A stretch of DNA of 64,000 nucleotides, from assembly GCA_022457155.1 (NCBI GenBank), contig JAJGOT010000091.1, positions 124,001 through 188,000 on the forward strand, given 5' to 3'. The notes beneath the pieces were generated by a model. The model saw nothing but the letters and a program-made list of their open reading frames with translations, did not search any database and was not told the origin of the DNA. Shown here piece after piece: positions 39,941-52,950 of this stretch. The DNA comes from Cladopsammia gracilis. Taxonomy: Eukaryota; Cnidaria; Anthozoa; Scleractinia; Dendrophylliidae. Both the position numbers and the translations under genes were made by a program. The number at the start of each line of letters is the position of its first letter. The stretch's first letter is position 1.

Positions 39941-42900
39941 AGAGCATCGCACCGGTATCGCGAGGTCACGGGTTCGAACCCCGATGGAGTCCTGAATTTT
40001 TTTCAGGCTTCTTTTCGCAATTGCTTAAATTGCGTTCACAACTGCGAGGATCATTCTTCATTTGATTTCATTTCCGCAGTTCATATATGATTTATTTCAT
40101 ATATATCATTTCACACTCACTCCTTTCAAGGGAACATATGAACCTACAATTGACCTGCTCCCAACGTCAGTGGCTTCTTAGCTCAGTTGGTAGAGCATCG
40201 CACCGGTATCGTGAGGTCACGGGTTCAAACCCCGTTGGAGTCCTGAATTTTTTTCAGGCTTCTTTTCGCAATTGCTTAAATTGCATTCACAACTGCGAGG
40301 ATCATTCTTCATTTGATTTCATTTCTGCAGTTCATATATGATTTATTTCATATATATCATTTCACAGTTCTTTAACTGTGGCTAAAAAAATTGCCGATTG
40401 GGGTTAGGGTCCAAACCAAACCATGGGAGGGGTATGGATATTTTGTGGAACACAAATTAGAATGGGAGGAAGATCTTCATAGCAAAGATTTTTTACATCT
40501 CAACTTACCCCCAAAATAATTGTCTTCATTTTCCGATACCTCCACTGCCATGCTAGCACCAGATGACCATGGCTTCCCAGTGGCAATGCTTCTGTTCACT
40601 ATTTTCAATTGTCCATATGTTAAGTTCTCTACCCTTGCCATCAACTCTGACACTGGAGTGGCAGCAAACAAAACAGTCAGTGGTTTACATAACAGTGTAC
40701 ATTCACTGTATATGTTACAAGTAAAATCCATTCTCACGTTGAATAAGTATTCAATATAACTAAATGTGTACCCGGTATCCAATCTACAATCTTGGTCAGA
40801 AGTTTTGGGACACCCATCCCCAATACAATGTTGAGTTTTATGCATATAACCAAGCCACAATGCCTCAACTTTATATTGGCCAGTGTCTTTTTTGTCTTTT
40901 ATTGCCTAAAGAACAGAAAAATACGCTGTTCTGACAGATTTTTGACAAAATGAATGAAATTTCTACAAATGACAGCAAAATTTCAGGGGACATTTTGCAT
41001 CCTTCCACGCGATTTAAATTGGACAAAAATTAGTCAGAAGTCTTTCAAAACTTTGAATCAAAGGCTCCTATGAGCCAACTCGTGAATATGGAATGCTCTT
41101 ATTAATTACTGAGTGAATGGCAACCAAGGTCATTTCCAAAAATTCGAATATTCAAATTTTGTTTTAAACACAATGAAAGCATCTTTAGTTAGCGTGATGC
41201 AATATGCATTGTGTGAAACAAGACAACTGGATGATATGTTATGCAGCATTAAATTTGTTGTTCAAGACCTTTGATTAGGGTGTAGAGATGGAAGCCACAC
41301 CCTTGTTATAAACGTCAACAGAATACACTTATCTGTAAACTGCAAATGTGTAGTTCCAGAAAATATCCATACTCCCTCCACGGGAGGTTTTTTGTTTAGT
41401 ACCCCCCACCCCCCCAGGAAATTCCAGTTTAGCTTCATACATTGTTTCTAAAATGTTGGCTTTTAAGACCCCGCTCCCCCTAGGAATTTCCAATGACCTT
41501 CCATGGGGTGGGTATGGATTTTTTTCTGGAACTACACAATGGAACTGAAATGGTACATGTAGATTCTACTCCCTTGTTATTTTAATTCCATTATTTTGCA
41601 GTTTACAAAATTTCTAAGCGTATGAGTTCCCTATGATTGGTCTAAGCTTTATAATTGTTGTTTCACAGAGCAGGCGAAGAATTACCCAGGGGACCAGAGG
41701 TTCTCTTGCGGCACGCTTTTCTGAGAAGTGGGAGTGGGCTTTTCTTGCCATGAAAATGTGAGACATAAGAGGCGTGTAATACGAGAGAGATGAGAGTGAA
41801 GAAAAGCCTCTGGAACCCCAGGTATCAAACAATTGATGAGTAATTTGTGTCACGCTAAGACATATTTTTTTTTTAATTCATTGCCAGAAGAAACAAAATT
41901 TGGTTTATGCTTCTGAACCTGAGAGCTTGTTGCATGCAGGAACATGTGAATTAATGGCGCCAAATTTTTGAACCCAGAAAACAATAATAAGAAGAAGAAC
42001 TTTATTATTGTGTCAAAACATTCTAGCTTGCTGTAGTACAGTTTGCTAATTGGGGACACCTAAGTAATCTATCCTAATACAAATAATCAAAATGTTAGTG
42101 TCACGTTAGAATGTTATGCGTGACGCGTGACACGCATGCTCATTAGAACTTTATACATTGAACTTTGGAATCGCTCGCATGCTCGTGGCTTTTGGGACTC
42201 GAATCTTATGACATGGTGTCAGAGAGTAAAACATGGATAGTTTTCACAAGCCTAGCGCTTTGAGTTTCGACAGAAACACATCAGAAAATTGGCGGAGATT
42301 TAAACAACAGTTTGATATCTACATAACTGCTTCGGGAAGCGAAAAGAAAGGCGATGCGGTCAAGATTGCTATCAAAATATTGTTAAACTTTGCAGGAGAA
42401 GACGCCATTGAGGTCTTCAACACATTTCAGTTTGCCGAAGGCGACGAAAAAAAGCTGGACAAAGTCCTTGAGCAATTTGAACCGTACTGTAACCCCAGAA
42501 AGAACGTAGTGTTTGAGAGACATCAGTTTTGGCAAATACAGCAGAAAGATTCCGAAACCGTAGATCAGTTCGTGACACGTTTGAAAAACAAGGTAAAATC
42601 TTGCGAGTACCCGCCGCCGGTTGATGACATGCTGCGAGACAAGTTCGTGTTTAGTATACGAGATCTACAAGGGAAGGAACGATTACTGAGGGAGGAGAAG
42701 CTTACACTGGGAAAAGCAATTTCTATGGCAAGATCGTCCGAGGCTTCCAAAGAACAAATTAAAGCGATGGGCCCAAAGGAGCAAAACATTGAAAATCCGA
42801 CCGTGAATGAAATTCGAGCAGGCGGCGGTGACAGACAGAAGAAAAATCCTTCGCGTCAACCGAGACCAGGTTCGGGCTCACAAAAAGGAAAGTGCACGTT

Positions 42901-45900
42901 TTGTGGTTCTTCTCACCTGTAGGGATCTTGCCCTGCTTTCGGCAAAATATGTGATTACTGCCAGAAGAAGGATCATTTTGCGAATGTTTGCTGAAAGAGA
43001 CTGCGGGATTTTGGCGGGAAAACAGTGCACGCAGTCGCTGAATCGGAGGGCAGTGATAACGAAGCCGATTTACTGACCTTTGCAGTGGAGTCCAATGATG
43101 AATGCCGTTCTCAAGATGAGTGGCACGTCTCACTCAAGATCGCTGATACAAATGTGACTTTTAAAATAGATTCGGGGGCTGATTGTAATGTCATTTCCAA
43201 GTCGCTGCTCGATCGACTTCCAGTGGATCCCAAACAGTCCCGCCATTGCAAAGCCAAGCTGAAAGTGTATGACAGACGTCGAATCACACCCAGCGGCAAG
43301 GTTAGCCTAACTTGTGATTACAGAGGAAAATTCACAGTGATGGACTTCATACTTGTTGAGCAAGATCTACCATCCATTCTTGGACTGAAGTCCTGTCTTG
43401 ATTTAGGCCTGATAAAGAGAATTTACCGCCTTGAAGAAGAGAACCTAGAATCCGAGTATGCAGACGTGTTTGAGGGCCTGGGTGAGATTAAAGGCGTCCA
43501 GCACAAAATTCAAATTGATCCCAATGCCACCCCTGTTGTGCACCCTCCCCGTCGGGTTCCTGTGGCCCTTCGTGAGCCTCTTAAAGAGGAGCTTCAGAGA
43601 ATGGAGAAGCTGGGAGTCATTAAGAAATGTACAGAGCCCACTGCCTGGGTACACAGTCTTGTGGTTGCCAAGAAGAAGAATAACAAGCTCAGAGTGTGCA
43701 TGGATCCTAGCGACCTCAATCGTGCCGTCAGGCGGGAACACTTTCCCATGCAGACCGTGGAAGATGTGATTAGCAGGATGACCAGTGCAAAAGTGTTCAG
43801 TGTCCTTGATGCTAACCATGGCTTTTGGCAGGTTAAACTAGCCAAGGACAGTAGCAAGCTAGCTATCTTTAACACCCCATTTGGCTGGTATAGTTACACA
43901 CGTTTGCCCTTTGGGATAGCATCGGCCCCAGAGGTGTTCCAGAATGTTATGTCCCATTTGTTTCAGGACATTGAAGGTGTTGAGGTAATTGTGGATGATC
44001 TTGTTGTGTGGGGGGAAGATGTGGAGCAGCATGATGAGAGGCTGAGACAGGTGTTGGACCGCTGTCATGAGCGTAACCTCAAGCTTAACAGGGAGAAATG
44101 CCATTTTCGAATATCCGAAGTTCATTATGTGGGCCACGTGTTGAGTGCAGATGGTGTCAAACCAGACCCTAAGAAAGTTGAAGCAATCCTTGCTATGCCA
44201 ACCCCAGCCAATCGAGAAGGCTTACAGAGATTCCTGGGTGTGGTCACCTATTTATCTAAGTTCATCCCAAACATGTCTCAGAAGAGCGCTCCACTCCGCC
44301 AGCTACTCCAGAAAGATGTTGAATGGTCCTGGGGACAAGTAGAAGATGACGCATTTACAAACCTGAAAACTGCAATCTCGTCAGCTCCAGTCCTCAAGTT
44401 CTTTGACGCGAAAGAACCAGTGACCCTGTCTGTTGATGCAAGCTCAAAAGGTGTTGGTGAAGTCCTTCTGCAAAATGACCGCCCAGTTGCTTACGCATCC
44501 AAAGCCCTGACTCCAAGCCAGGAAAATTATGCGCAGATGGAAAAAGAAATGCTGGCCATTGTCTTTGGCTGTGAACGCTTTCATGATTATTTGTACGGGC
44601 AACGAGAGATTACAGTTGAAAGTGATCACAAACCGTTGGAAGCAATCCTGAAGAAGCCGTCTTCAAAGGATGATTCTCAGGATCAAGCCTTATACAGTTA
44701 ATGTTAAGTACCTACCTGGCAGCCAACTGATTTTAGCTGATCATTCTCCAGAGCATACTTACCCAGCAAAGCTACAGACCAACCTGATGAGTTTGAAATT
44801 CATGTCCTGGACTCTGGACAGTTGTCTGAGATGATGTTTTACAAGTTGAGGGACGAGACTAAGAGTGACCCTGAACTTCAACAGTTGCAGAAAGTTGTCA
44901 TGAGTGGCTGGCCGCAGACCAAAGTAGAGACACCAGTTGAGACAAGACCTTACTGGAACTACAGAGATGAAATAAGCTGCTATGAGGGTTTAATGTTCAA
45001 GGGTGATCGCATAATTGTTCCCCACAGCCTGCGACCCGAAATCCTACAACGCATACATGCCGCTCACTTGGGAATAGAGAAGTGCAAAGCGCGAGCCAGA
45101 GGAGCAGTGTTTTGGCCAGGTATCAATAGTGCAATTGACGAGTTGGTATCCAAGTGTAGTACCTGTCAGCAACACCAGCGAAGCAACCAGAGAGAGCCTT
45201 TGATTCCTCAAGAGGTCCCTGAGAGACCCTGGGCGACAGTTGCAGCAGACATTTTCTACTATAAAGGGAGAGACTACCTGCTTGTAGTTGACTATTTCTC
45301 AAAGTATCCTGAAGTAGCTCACCTTTCCAGTAAGAATAGTGAAGCAGTTATCTTGGCAATGAAAGATATGTTTGCGTGTCATGGAATCCCTGAGAGGCTA
45401 ATCGCAGACAACATGCCTTTCAACAGTGCGAATTTTAAGGACTTTGCCAGCAAGTGGGAGATAGAAGTGGTAACCTCAAGTCCACGCTACCCAAAGTCTA
45501 ATGGTCTCGTGGAAAGAAACGTGCAGACCGTTAAGCAGTTACTAAGGAAAGCTGATGAGTCCAAACAGGATGCATTCCTCGCGTTATTAGAGTTCCGTAA
45601 TTCCCCTATCAGCGGAATGGATGAATCCCCAGCAGAACTACTTATGAGTAGAAAGCTTAGAACACGACTGTCAACTTCCAAGAGCCTCCTTGAACCGCAG
45701 CCTAGGTCTACTTCTCAGATTCGTCACAATCTGCTGACACGTCAACAACGTCAGAAAGCGTTCTATGACCGTGGCACTCGGCCACTTTCCAAACTACACG
45801 AAGGCGAACCTGTGCGAATGAAGCGGGGACGGGATTGGACACCTGCGGTGGTCGTCCAACAACACCAGACTCCTCGTTCGTACATTGTGGTGACCCCAGA

Positions 45901-48900
45901 TGGAACGCAGATGCGTCGAAACCACTTCCATCTTCAGCCGACCAAGGAAGAGGCATTGCCAGCCCCAAGCCCAGCATGGGAAGCAGTAGCCAGTGATGAG
46001 TCAAATCCTTGTATGCAACCAAGCACTGATGCTGGTATCGAAACGCCAGAGATGGAATCACAGCCTGATATCCCGCAAACGAATCAACCCGTCAGAAGAA
46101 GTCTACGGGTCCGAAGACCACCACAGCGTCTTATTGAAACTGTATAGTGATACCGTCAAGCTGACTACAAGTTTAAACTAAAAGAACCTTTGGGTGATTT
46201 TGTAGTTACACGCCCAAAACCTTTGGACTGTTAGAACCTTGTTTAATTGTTAGAACCTCGTTTATTTTTGAACTGTCTTAGAAGAGGAGATGTCACGTTA
46301 GAATGTTATGCGTGACGCGTGACACGCATGCTCATTAGAACTTTATACATTGAACTTTGGAATCGCTCGCATGCTCGTGGCTTTTGGGACTCGAATCTTA
46401 TGACAGTTAGTTATATATTACCTAAGATATAATAATTAATAAGTATACAAAATCTAGATAAAAAACAATATAATTTGCTAAGACATCTAATTATTACATA
46501 AAAGCAGTTTTGACAATTATCAATAATTAATTCACTTAAGTTTATCGATCTTATGTGATATTTAAAAACGTTCAAAGTTTCTGATCTTCTTATATCTCCG
46601 GTCAACTTTGCCTACAAAGTAGATCCTAAATAACTTATGCTGTGTCCCTTTAGGTTAAAACTTGTTTAAGTTCTAAATAAATTGAAATGAAATTTATATA
46701 ACACGCCATATCTTTCTAAATTTCTGCGAGCGAATAACACTTGTTTTCACTCTGTTTTAGACTGATCTGTAAAGGAAGCATCCCTTAAATGTTAGTTATA
46801 AAAATAAAACAGACATTGACGTTTACTACATAACTGTTATAAAATATTACCTGAAATTACCTGAAATGTTATATATATATTATTAGTTTCAATGTACTCT
46901 TTGTTACAAGGAAGAGGTAACACTCTGAATGTCAGCATGTAACACTGAATTTTCTCACTTTGTCCCCAGAAATTCCTACTTCTTCTATCAAATCAACAGT
47001 GGAAGCTTTATCTTTAAGATTTTTCCAGTCTGCCAAACAAAATAAAGGTGGGTATGTGCGAAAGTTTCCAACGAATTTATATATAGAAAGAAACAGTGTC
47101 CCACCAAAGTAACAAAACTTCGCTTACCTAGCTATATAAATTATATAGATTACATGTTTTAATTTGTTGCCAAATGCAACCAACTATGCAACTTAATTAA
47201 TGGAATAAAAGATTCTACAGAGCATAACAGAGTCGGTAGTTTCGAGATGACATGCTGTCTGCATTCTCAGATAAGTAAAATTTAAAACTTATTAAGCAAA
47301 ATTATGACTACACAAGACTGATTCCATGACGCATCGGAGAAATTTGCGAGGCGTTGGACAACAGAAAGTTGGGCACTGTTATTTCCTTTGTGACAATAAC
47401 CTGAAGGCCATTCCAAATAAACAATAAAACATAAACAATAGGAAACAAAGAGCTAAGTTGTACATACTACATACTGTATACGTGTACATACATACATACA
47501 TACATACATACATACATACATGTACATACATACATACATAGTTTACATACATACGTGTTAACCCATTTTTTGTCAACGTGTTTAATGCGTCCATTTGTGG
47601 TCGGATATCTCAGACCTGTACTGTAGACCCCCAAAAATAATTTCGTACCCACAACAGTTTGCATGTAATTTTTTTTAACACAGAAACAAACATTTAACAC
47701 ACAAAAAAATAATTAAAATTAAAAACAAACATTAATTTATTTTAACCCCCCCAAAAAAAATAATTAAAAGTATACAAAATGAAGAAATTGATACCTATTT
47801 TGGTTGGTGGGAAGACAGCTAAAGGTTTCATATATTCATAATTTTCCTCCATATCAATGTCTTGTGACTTGTAGACAGCTGTAAGACCACAAAACAGTTG
47901 TCTGAGAACTCATAAAATACCCTACTCCCTCCATAATGGGTCCATTAGGTAACGGGGTACATCTCAAACACTGCATGCTAGAAGTTCTGCCCTAAATATA
48001 ACATGGATTTTTAACAGGTCATCAAAACGTAATTTAAAACAACTAAACATGGGTTAACTCAAAAATGTTCTAGATGAGAGAATGGTAAAAAGGACAAATA
48101 AGCGACTGACTAGTGGGAGGGGAGCAGGAGGAGAGAAAAGAAGCACTTCAGCTCCCAAGGATGTTGCCCTACAAGTTATCATAGGGAGCCCAAAGGGAGT
48201 CAAACTATAAAATTTAGGGTGCACAGCAGTTAAGCTATGTTAAAAAAACTCAGTTTTTCTTGTCTGACCCCAAGACAAAAGTAAGTTGCCTAGGCATTGC
48301 TAGGGCATCAGGCACTCCTAGGGCGTCAGCCCTGGCTCTCCAGTCCTCCTCTCCTCCTATTTTATACCCTTTTGCCCAAGACACAAATTTTGTCTGCAGA
48401 GGAGGCTTAAGGTAATGACATAAAGGTAATTAAAAGTAGATGACTGTATGTGTCCAATTGAGCTCATGGAGTGAGATGTAGTCATGGCTAGTCAGCATCA
48501 CACCTTGTAATACAACAGTCACAGGGGGGGGGGGGGGGGGATCACTAGACAGGGTTCTCCCCTGGGTTGGGAGTGATGATAATTTTATTCTGCCCTAAGG
48601 TCATCAAATTTACTGTGCCTTTCAATAACAATCATGCAAAATGTGAAGTTCAATCCCAGCTATACACTGTAGCTTATGTTTACATTTTATGCTGCCATCA
48701 AATATAATTATTGTGACAAACATTGGATCCCAGAAAACAGAACTGACAAAAAGAAATCCACCAATCACAACTCACAACTCAACTCACCTTTGGACCACTG
48801 ATGTTGAGTTTACCCTTTCGTTCCCAAAGTCAATTATGCAGACATGTAGTGTACAGTGTAGTTCTAACTTTTGAGTATCTTGACGAAATTCTATGGTTTG

Positions 48901-51900
48901 ACCAAATGAAACCTCTTCAGCAGTACTTTTGCATGGTACCATTTGTTCTAACTTTTGAGTGTGTTGATGAAATCCTATGGTATGACCATTCAATTGAAAC
49001 CTCTTCAGCAGTACTTTTGCATGGTACCATTTGTTTTTCATTATTTTACAAACTGAAATTTGGGATTTTATACGAGTTTTTATCTTTGGCACTTTTGGTA
49101 GTTAATTGAAAGAGTTACATTGCTTTATGTAAGCATCTTTGTTTTCTGAGACATCCACTATGATATTTGCAGTAGTGAAACCAAAACTGTTGTTGGAGTC
49201 TTCGAACTTCAGAGTTTGCATTGCATGTTATTGAAAAGCGCAGTAATACCAACATGCACATTTCACATAAATTTCCTGATTTGAATAAGGAAAACACTCA
49301 CAAAAACATTGGTCTTTTGCTGCATCTGATGTTCTACAATGTAATATGAAGGAAAAACAAGCACACATTATATTTAGTGGAAAAGAAGTCTAACCCAGTA
49401 AACCCAGTGTATGATGCTGGGATGCAGAGAGTCAAATCAACTGTGACTTATTGACAACTTTTAAGATGAAATTTTTTTGCAGGCTTGGTAAGGTCTACAA
49501 GTATTGCAATTTTTTGTTTCATGAAATGACAATAATTTAAAAATGCTTAGTAAACAATTTGCACAGGGTTCAAAAAAAGTCCCGTCTGGATGTCCAGTAG
49601 ATTTTTGTGTCGTCAAGTAACTTTCCCCAGGCTCACTGGCCCAACAGGCAAGGATATGTACAAGCTGCCTGACAGTGAACTTAGTTTAAGTAACATTTTG
49701 TGACCTCTCGCGCAAAAATGTTCCCAAGCCATTCGAACAGGATGGGGTGCCATTCGAACGGCTCAAGCTATCCATTAAAAAAAATCGTCCTCATTCAAAA
49801 AAAAAAAATTGTCAGCTGTTTGAATGGCTCGAGCTATCCATTCAAAAAAATCATCAGCCATTCGAACGGCTCGAGCTATCTGTCCAAAAAGAATTGTCAG
49901 ATGTTTGAGCGGTGCAGACTACCATTCCAAAACAATTCACCAGCCATTAAAATGGCTCGGGCTATCCATTCAAAAACACAAAATGTCATCCGTACAAAAA
50001 AACCATCAGCCATTTGAGCCAGTGCTATCCGTTCCAAAAAAAATTATCCAGCCATTCTTGTTAAATAAAAACCAACCTGTTATTCATGTAATGAATTTGT
50101 CAGTGAAAATGAAAACACACAACCAAAATTTATCCCTTTTTGAAAAATATGTGACACAACTTGTGATCATTGAGCGTGTGACAAAGAATTTGAAAGAAAG
50201 CAATTGATTTGCTTTACTCTCAAAAGACTTAGGTTTTCAATACAGTAATAGTTATCATTCAAGGTTTTTAATTCACAGGTTTCAGATTAGAAATAAAACA
50301 TTTGATCTTGCTGTTATTCAGTGTTATTATAAAATTTTGTTCGAAAGTTTTTGATAGCTGTTATTCAGCCATTCGACATCATCCATTCAAAAATTTTCTT
50401 TAGCTGTTCAGCCATCCAACCTCATCAGTTAAAAAATTTTCTGTTTGACCTCATCCATTCAAACATTTTCTTCAGCTGTTCACAGTATCCATTTTGAACA
50501 GCTTGTCTTCTCATTTCTCATCCGTTCACTTGCCATGCTCTTGCGCGAGAGGTCACATTTTGGTAAATTATACTTGTCCAGGCAAGTAAAACTTAAGACG
50601 ATCGATCTTCGATTTAATGGATTTTACTCTTAAAGAAAATATCCCAGGTCTCATGATTTTTATAGACTTTCATAAAGCATTTGATAGCGTAGAGTGGAAT
50701 TATCTTGTTAGCTGTTTGGAGGCATTCCGGTTTGGTCCTGATTTTATCCGATGGGTTAAGACACTGTATAAAAATATACAAAGCTGTGTTATTAATAATG
50801 GTCTTACAACAGACTATTTTGCTCTGGAATGAGGAGTAAGACAGGGTGATCCCCTCTCTCCATATCTATTCGTGGTTGTAGTTGAAACTCTTGCTATAGC
50901 AATTCGACAAAATATAGCGATAAAAGGCATTGAAATTGGCAAAGAAGAAACAAAGCTTCTCCAATACGCTGACGATACAACAGCAGTTTTGTCAGACACA
51001 GAATCGGCACGCGTTCTTTTCAAACTTTTAGATGTTTTCAGGAAATTGTCAGGACTCAGGATCAATACATCTAAAACTGAGGGTATGTGTGTAGGATCTT
51101 CCAGAAGTAACAAGTCAAAACCCTTCGGTATTAAGTGGCCTGACGAACCTATCAAAGCCCTCGGAGTTTATTATTCGTATGACATTAAATTGCTACACGA
51201 GAAAAATTTCATCGAGAGGTTAGATAGTGTTAAAAAACTTATAAATATCTGGTCTTCCAGAGGTCTTTCTGTTTATGGCAAAGTGACAATTATCAAGTCA
51301 TTACTTTATTCCTAAATTTGTTTATATTCTGTCACTTCTGCCTGCCCCTAAGGAAATCGTTCAAGAGTTAAACCGATTATTATTTAAATTTTTATGGAAA
51401 GGAACGGATAAAGTAACAAGACTGTCCACGATAAATGAATATGAGAACGGTGGATTAAAAATGATTGACCTTGAAAGTATGATCAAATCATTACAGCTAG
51501 CCTGGCTGAAAAGAATCTTTGGGAACAATGAGGGTCCTTGGAAAAGCTATTTACGCGTGACATTGGAGCGTTTCGGAGGGCTTTTTTTATTTTATTGCAA
51601 TTATGATATCAAAGATGTCGCCAATCCTTCCCAATTTTATTCCGAGCTTCTTCAGTGGTGGTCAGAATTCCGTGACGGTTTTGACACTGGAAAAGAATGG
51701 CAACTGGTAGTGTGGAACAACAAAGAAATACGTATAAACAACAGGTCTATCTTTTATCGGAATTTTTTTGAAAACGGCATTATTTATGTAAAGGATCTTT
51801 TATTTGACACAGATACTTCAACCTCACTTAAGATTATTTCGAGTAAAATCAGTAAAATTAATTTTTTAATTTGGGCAGGACTTCGTCAATCTGTACCACC

Positions 51901-52919
51901 GCACTTAAAAACAAACAATGGGGCCAGTGCCCCTTTGGAAATTTCACTATCTTTGACGATAGATAACAAAGACTTTGACGTGTTAAAAAAGAAATCTAAG
52001 GATTACTATACATTAATCAAAAGGACAAAAGCCCAGTTCCCAAATTATTTTCAACATTTGAGACAAACTTTTAATTTATCAGAAGACGACTGGAAAAGTG
52101 TTTTTTGGTTGCCTCATAAGGTGTCCTTTGAACCATACTTAAAAGCATTTCAATACAAAGTCCTTAATTCAATATTATTTACCAATACAAAGTTGTGTAA
52201 GATAGGATACATCTTAGATGATAAATGTTCATTCTGTAAATCGGAACTGGAAACCCTCCACCACGTTCTTTTTGATTGTCGCCAGGTACAACGCTTTTGG
52301 AAAGATTTTGAATACTATTTCTACTTTTTGACAAGAGAATTTTTCCATCTCACACTGCAAGACGTTATAATTGGAATAATATACGCAAAGTGCCCTTTAC
52401 TAAACTATCTGTTACTGAATGCTAAATTGTATATATGGGATTGCAGAAGAAATCAGACACTTCCTAACATAACTGCCTTTAAACTAAAGGTTAAAACTAA
52501 GTATGAAACAGAAAAGTTTATATGTGTTAAAACTAATAGCATGGATAAATTCAATAAAAAGTGGGCTCCGTGCACGGGCTTTGCACCCGTGTAAATAGAT
52601 CCTGGTAATGAGTTTGAATGGTGTGGATGTAATCTTTATTTTAAGTATCGAAACTATTAGCATTAAAGTAACTGGGTTAGTATTGTAAGTAGTTTCATTA
52701 GTATTGTAAATAGTGTAAGTAGCTTTAGTATTGTAAGTATCTGTCGTGATTATTATTGTAAATAGTGTAAGTATCTTGAGTATGTAATTAGCTGTACTGT
52801 ATTGTATGTAGTCATATTAGTATTGTGTAGTTTGTAATTAGCTGTACTGTATTGTAAGTAGTCGTACCTTATTGTAAGTAGCGTTAGTAATTGCATTGTA
52901 TTATTAATAAAAAAAAAAA

Positions 52920-52950
<31 letters not shown>

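Larger units (their letters stand above)
39560..40370. repeat. Three-unit tRNA-like repeat cluster (one inverted, two direct)
   Basis: Units of about 250 bp share GGGAACATATGAACCTACAA, TGACCTGCTCCCAACGTCAG, the tRNA-like body, AGGCTTCTTTTCGCAATTGC and TTCATTTGATTTCATTTCCG. The first unit is inverted relative to the next two. Similar repeats are common in coral genomes in my recollection. Confidence 0.85.
42099..46405 (+). mobile_element. Complete Ty3/Gypsy (Mag-like) LTR retrotransposon
   Basis: 4,307 bp with two identical 115-bp LTRs (42099-42213 and 46291-46405) that start TG and end CA, flanked by a 5-bp duplication GTTAG (42094-42098, 46406-46410). Primer-binding site TGGTGTCAGAGAG follows the left LTR (like initiator tRNA-Met sites with one change) and a purine tract AGAAGAGGAGA precedes the right LTR. 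Domain order gag, protease, RT, RNase H, integrase is Ty3/Gypsy. Very short LTRs are known in the Mag lineage. Inserted antisense in intron 4. Confidence 0.95.

Noticed and set aside
39545..40341. Three near-identical 84-91 aa frames with [17 protein letters not shown]
   Set aside because: They read through tRNA-like bodies and their flanks on both orientations; a repeat artefact, not a protein family.
42565..46061. Several 60-124 aa frames antisense to the retrotransposon
   Set aside because: Shadows of gag, pol and integrase codons; no domain of their own.
47795..47878. Shorter version of exon 3 using acceptor TCTTACAG
   Set aside because: Breaks phase with exon 2; the acceptor ending at 47901 restores it.
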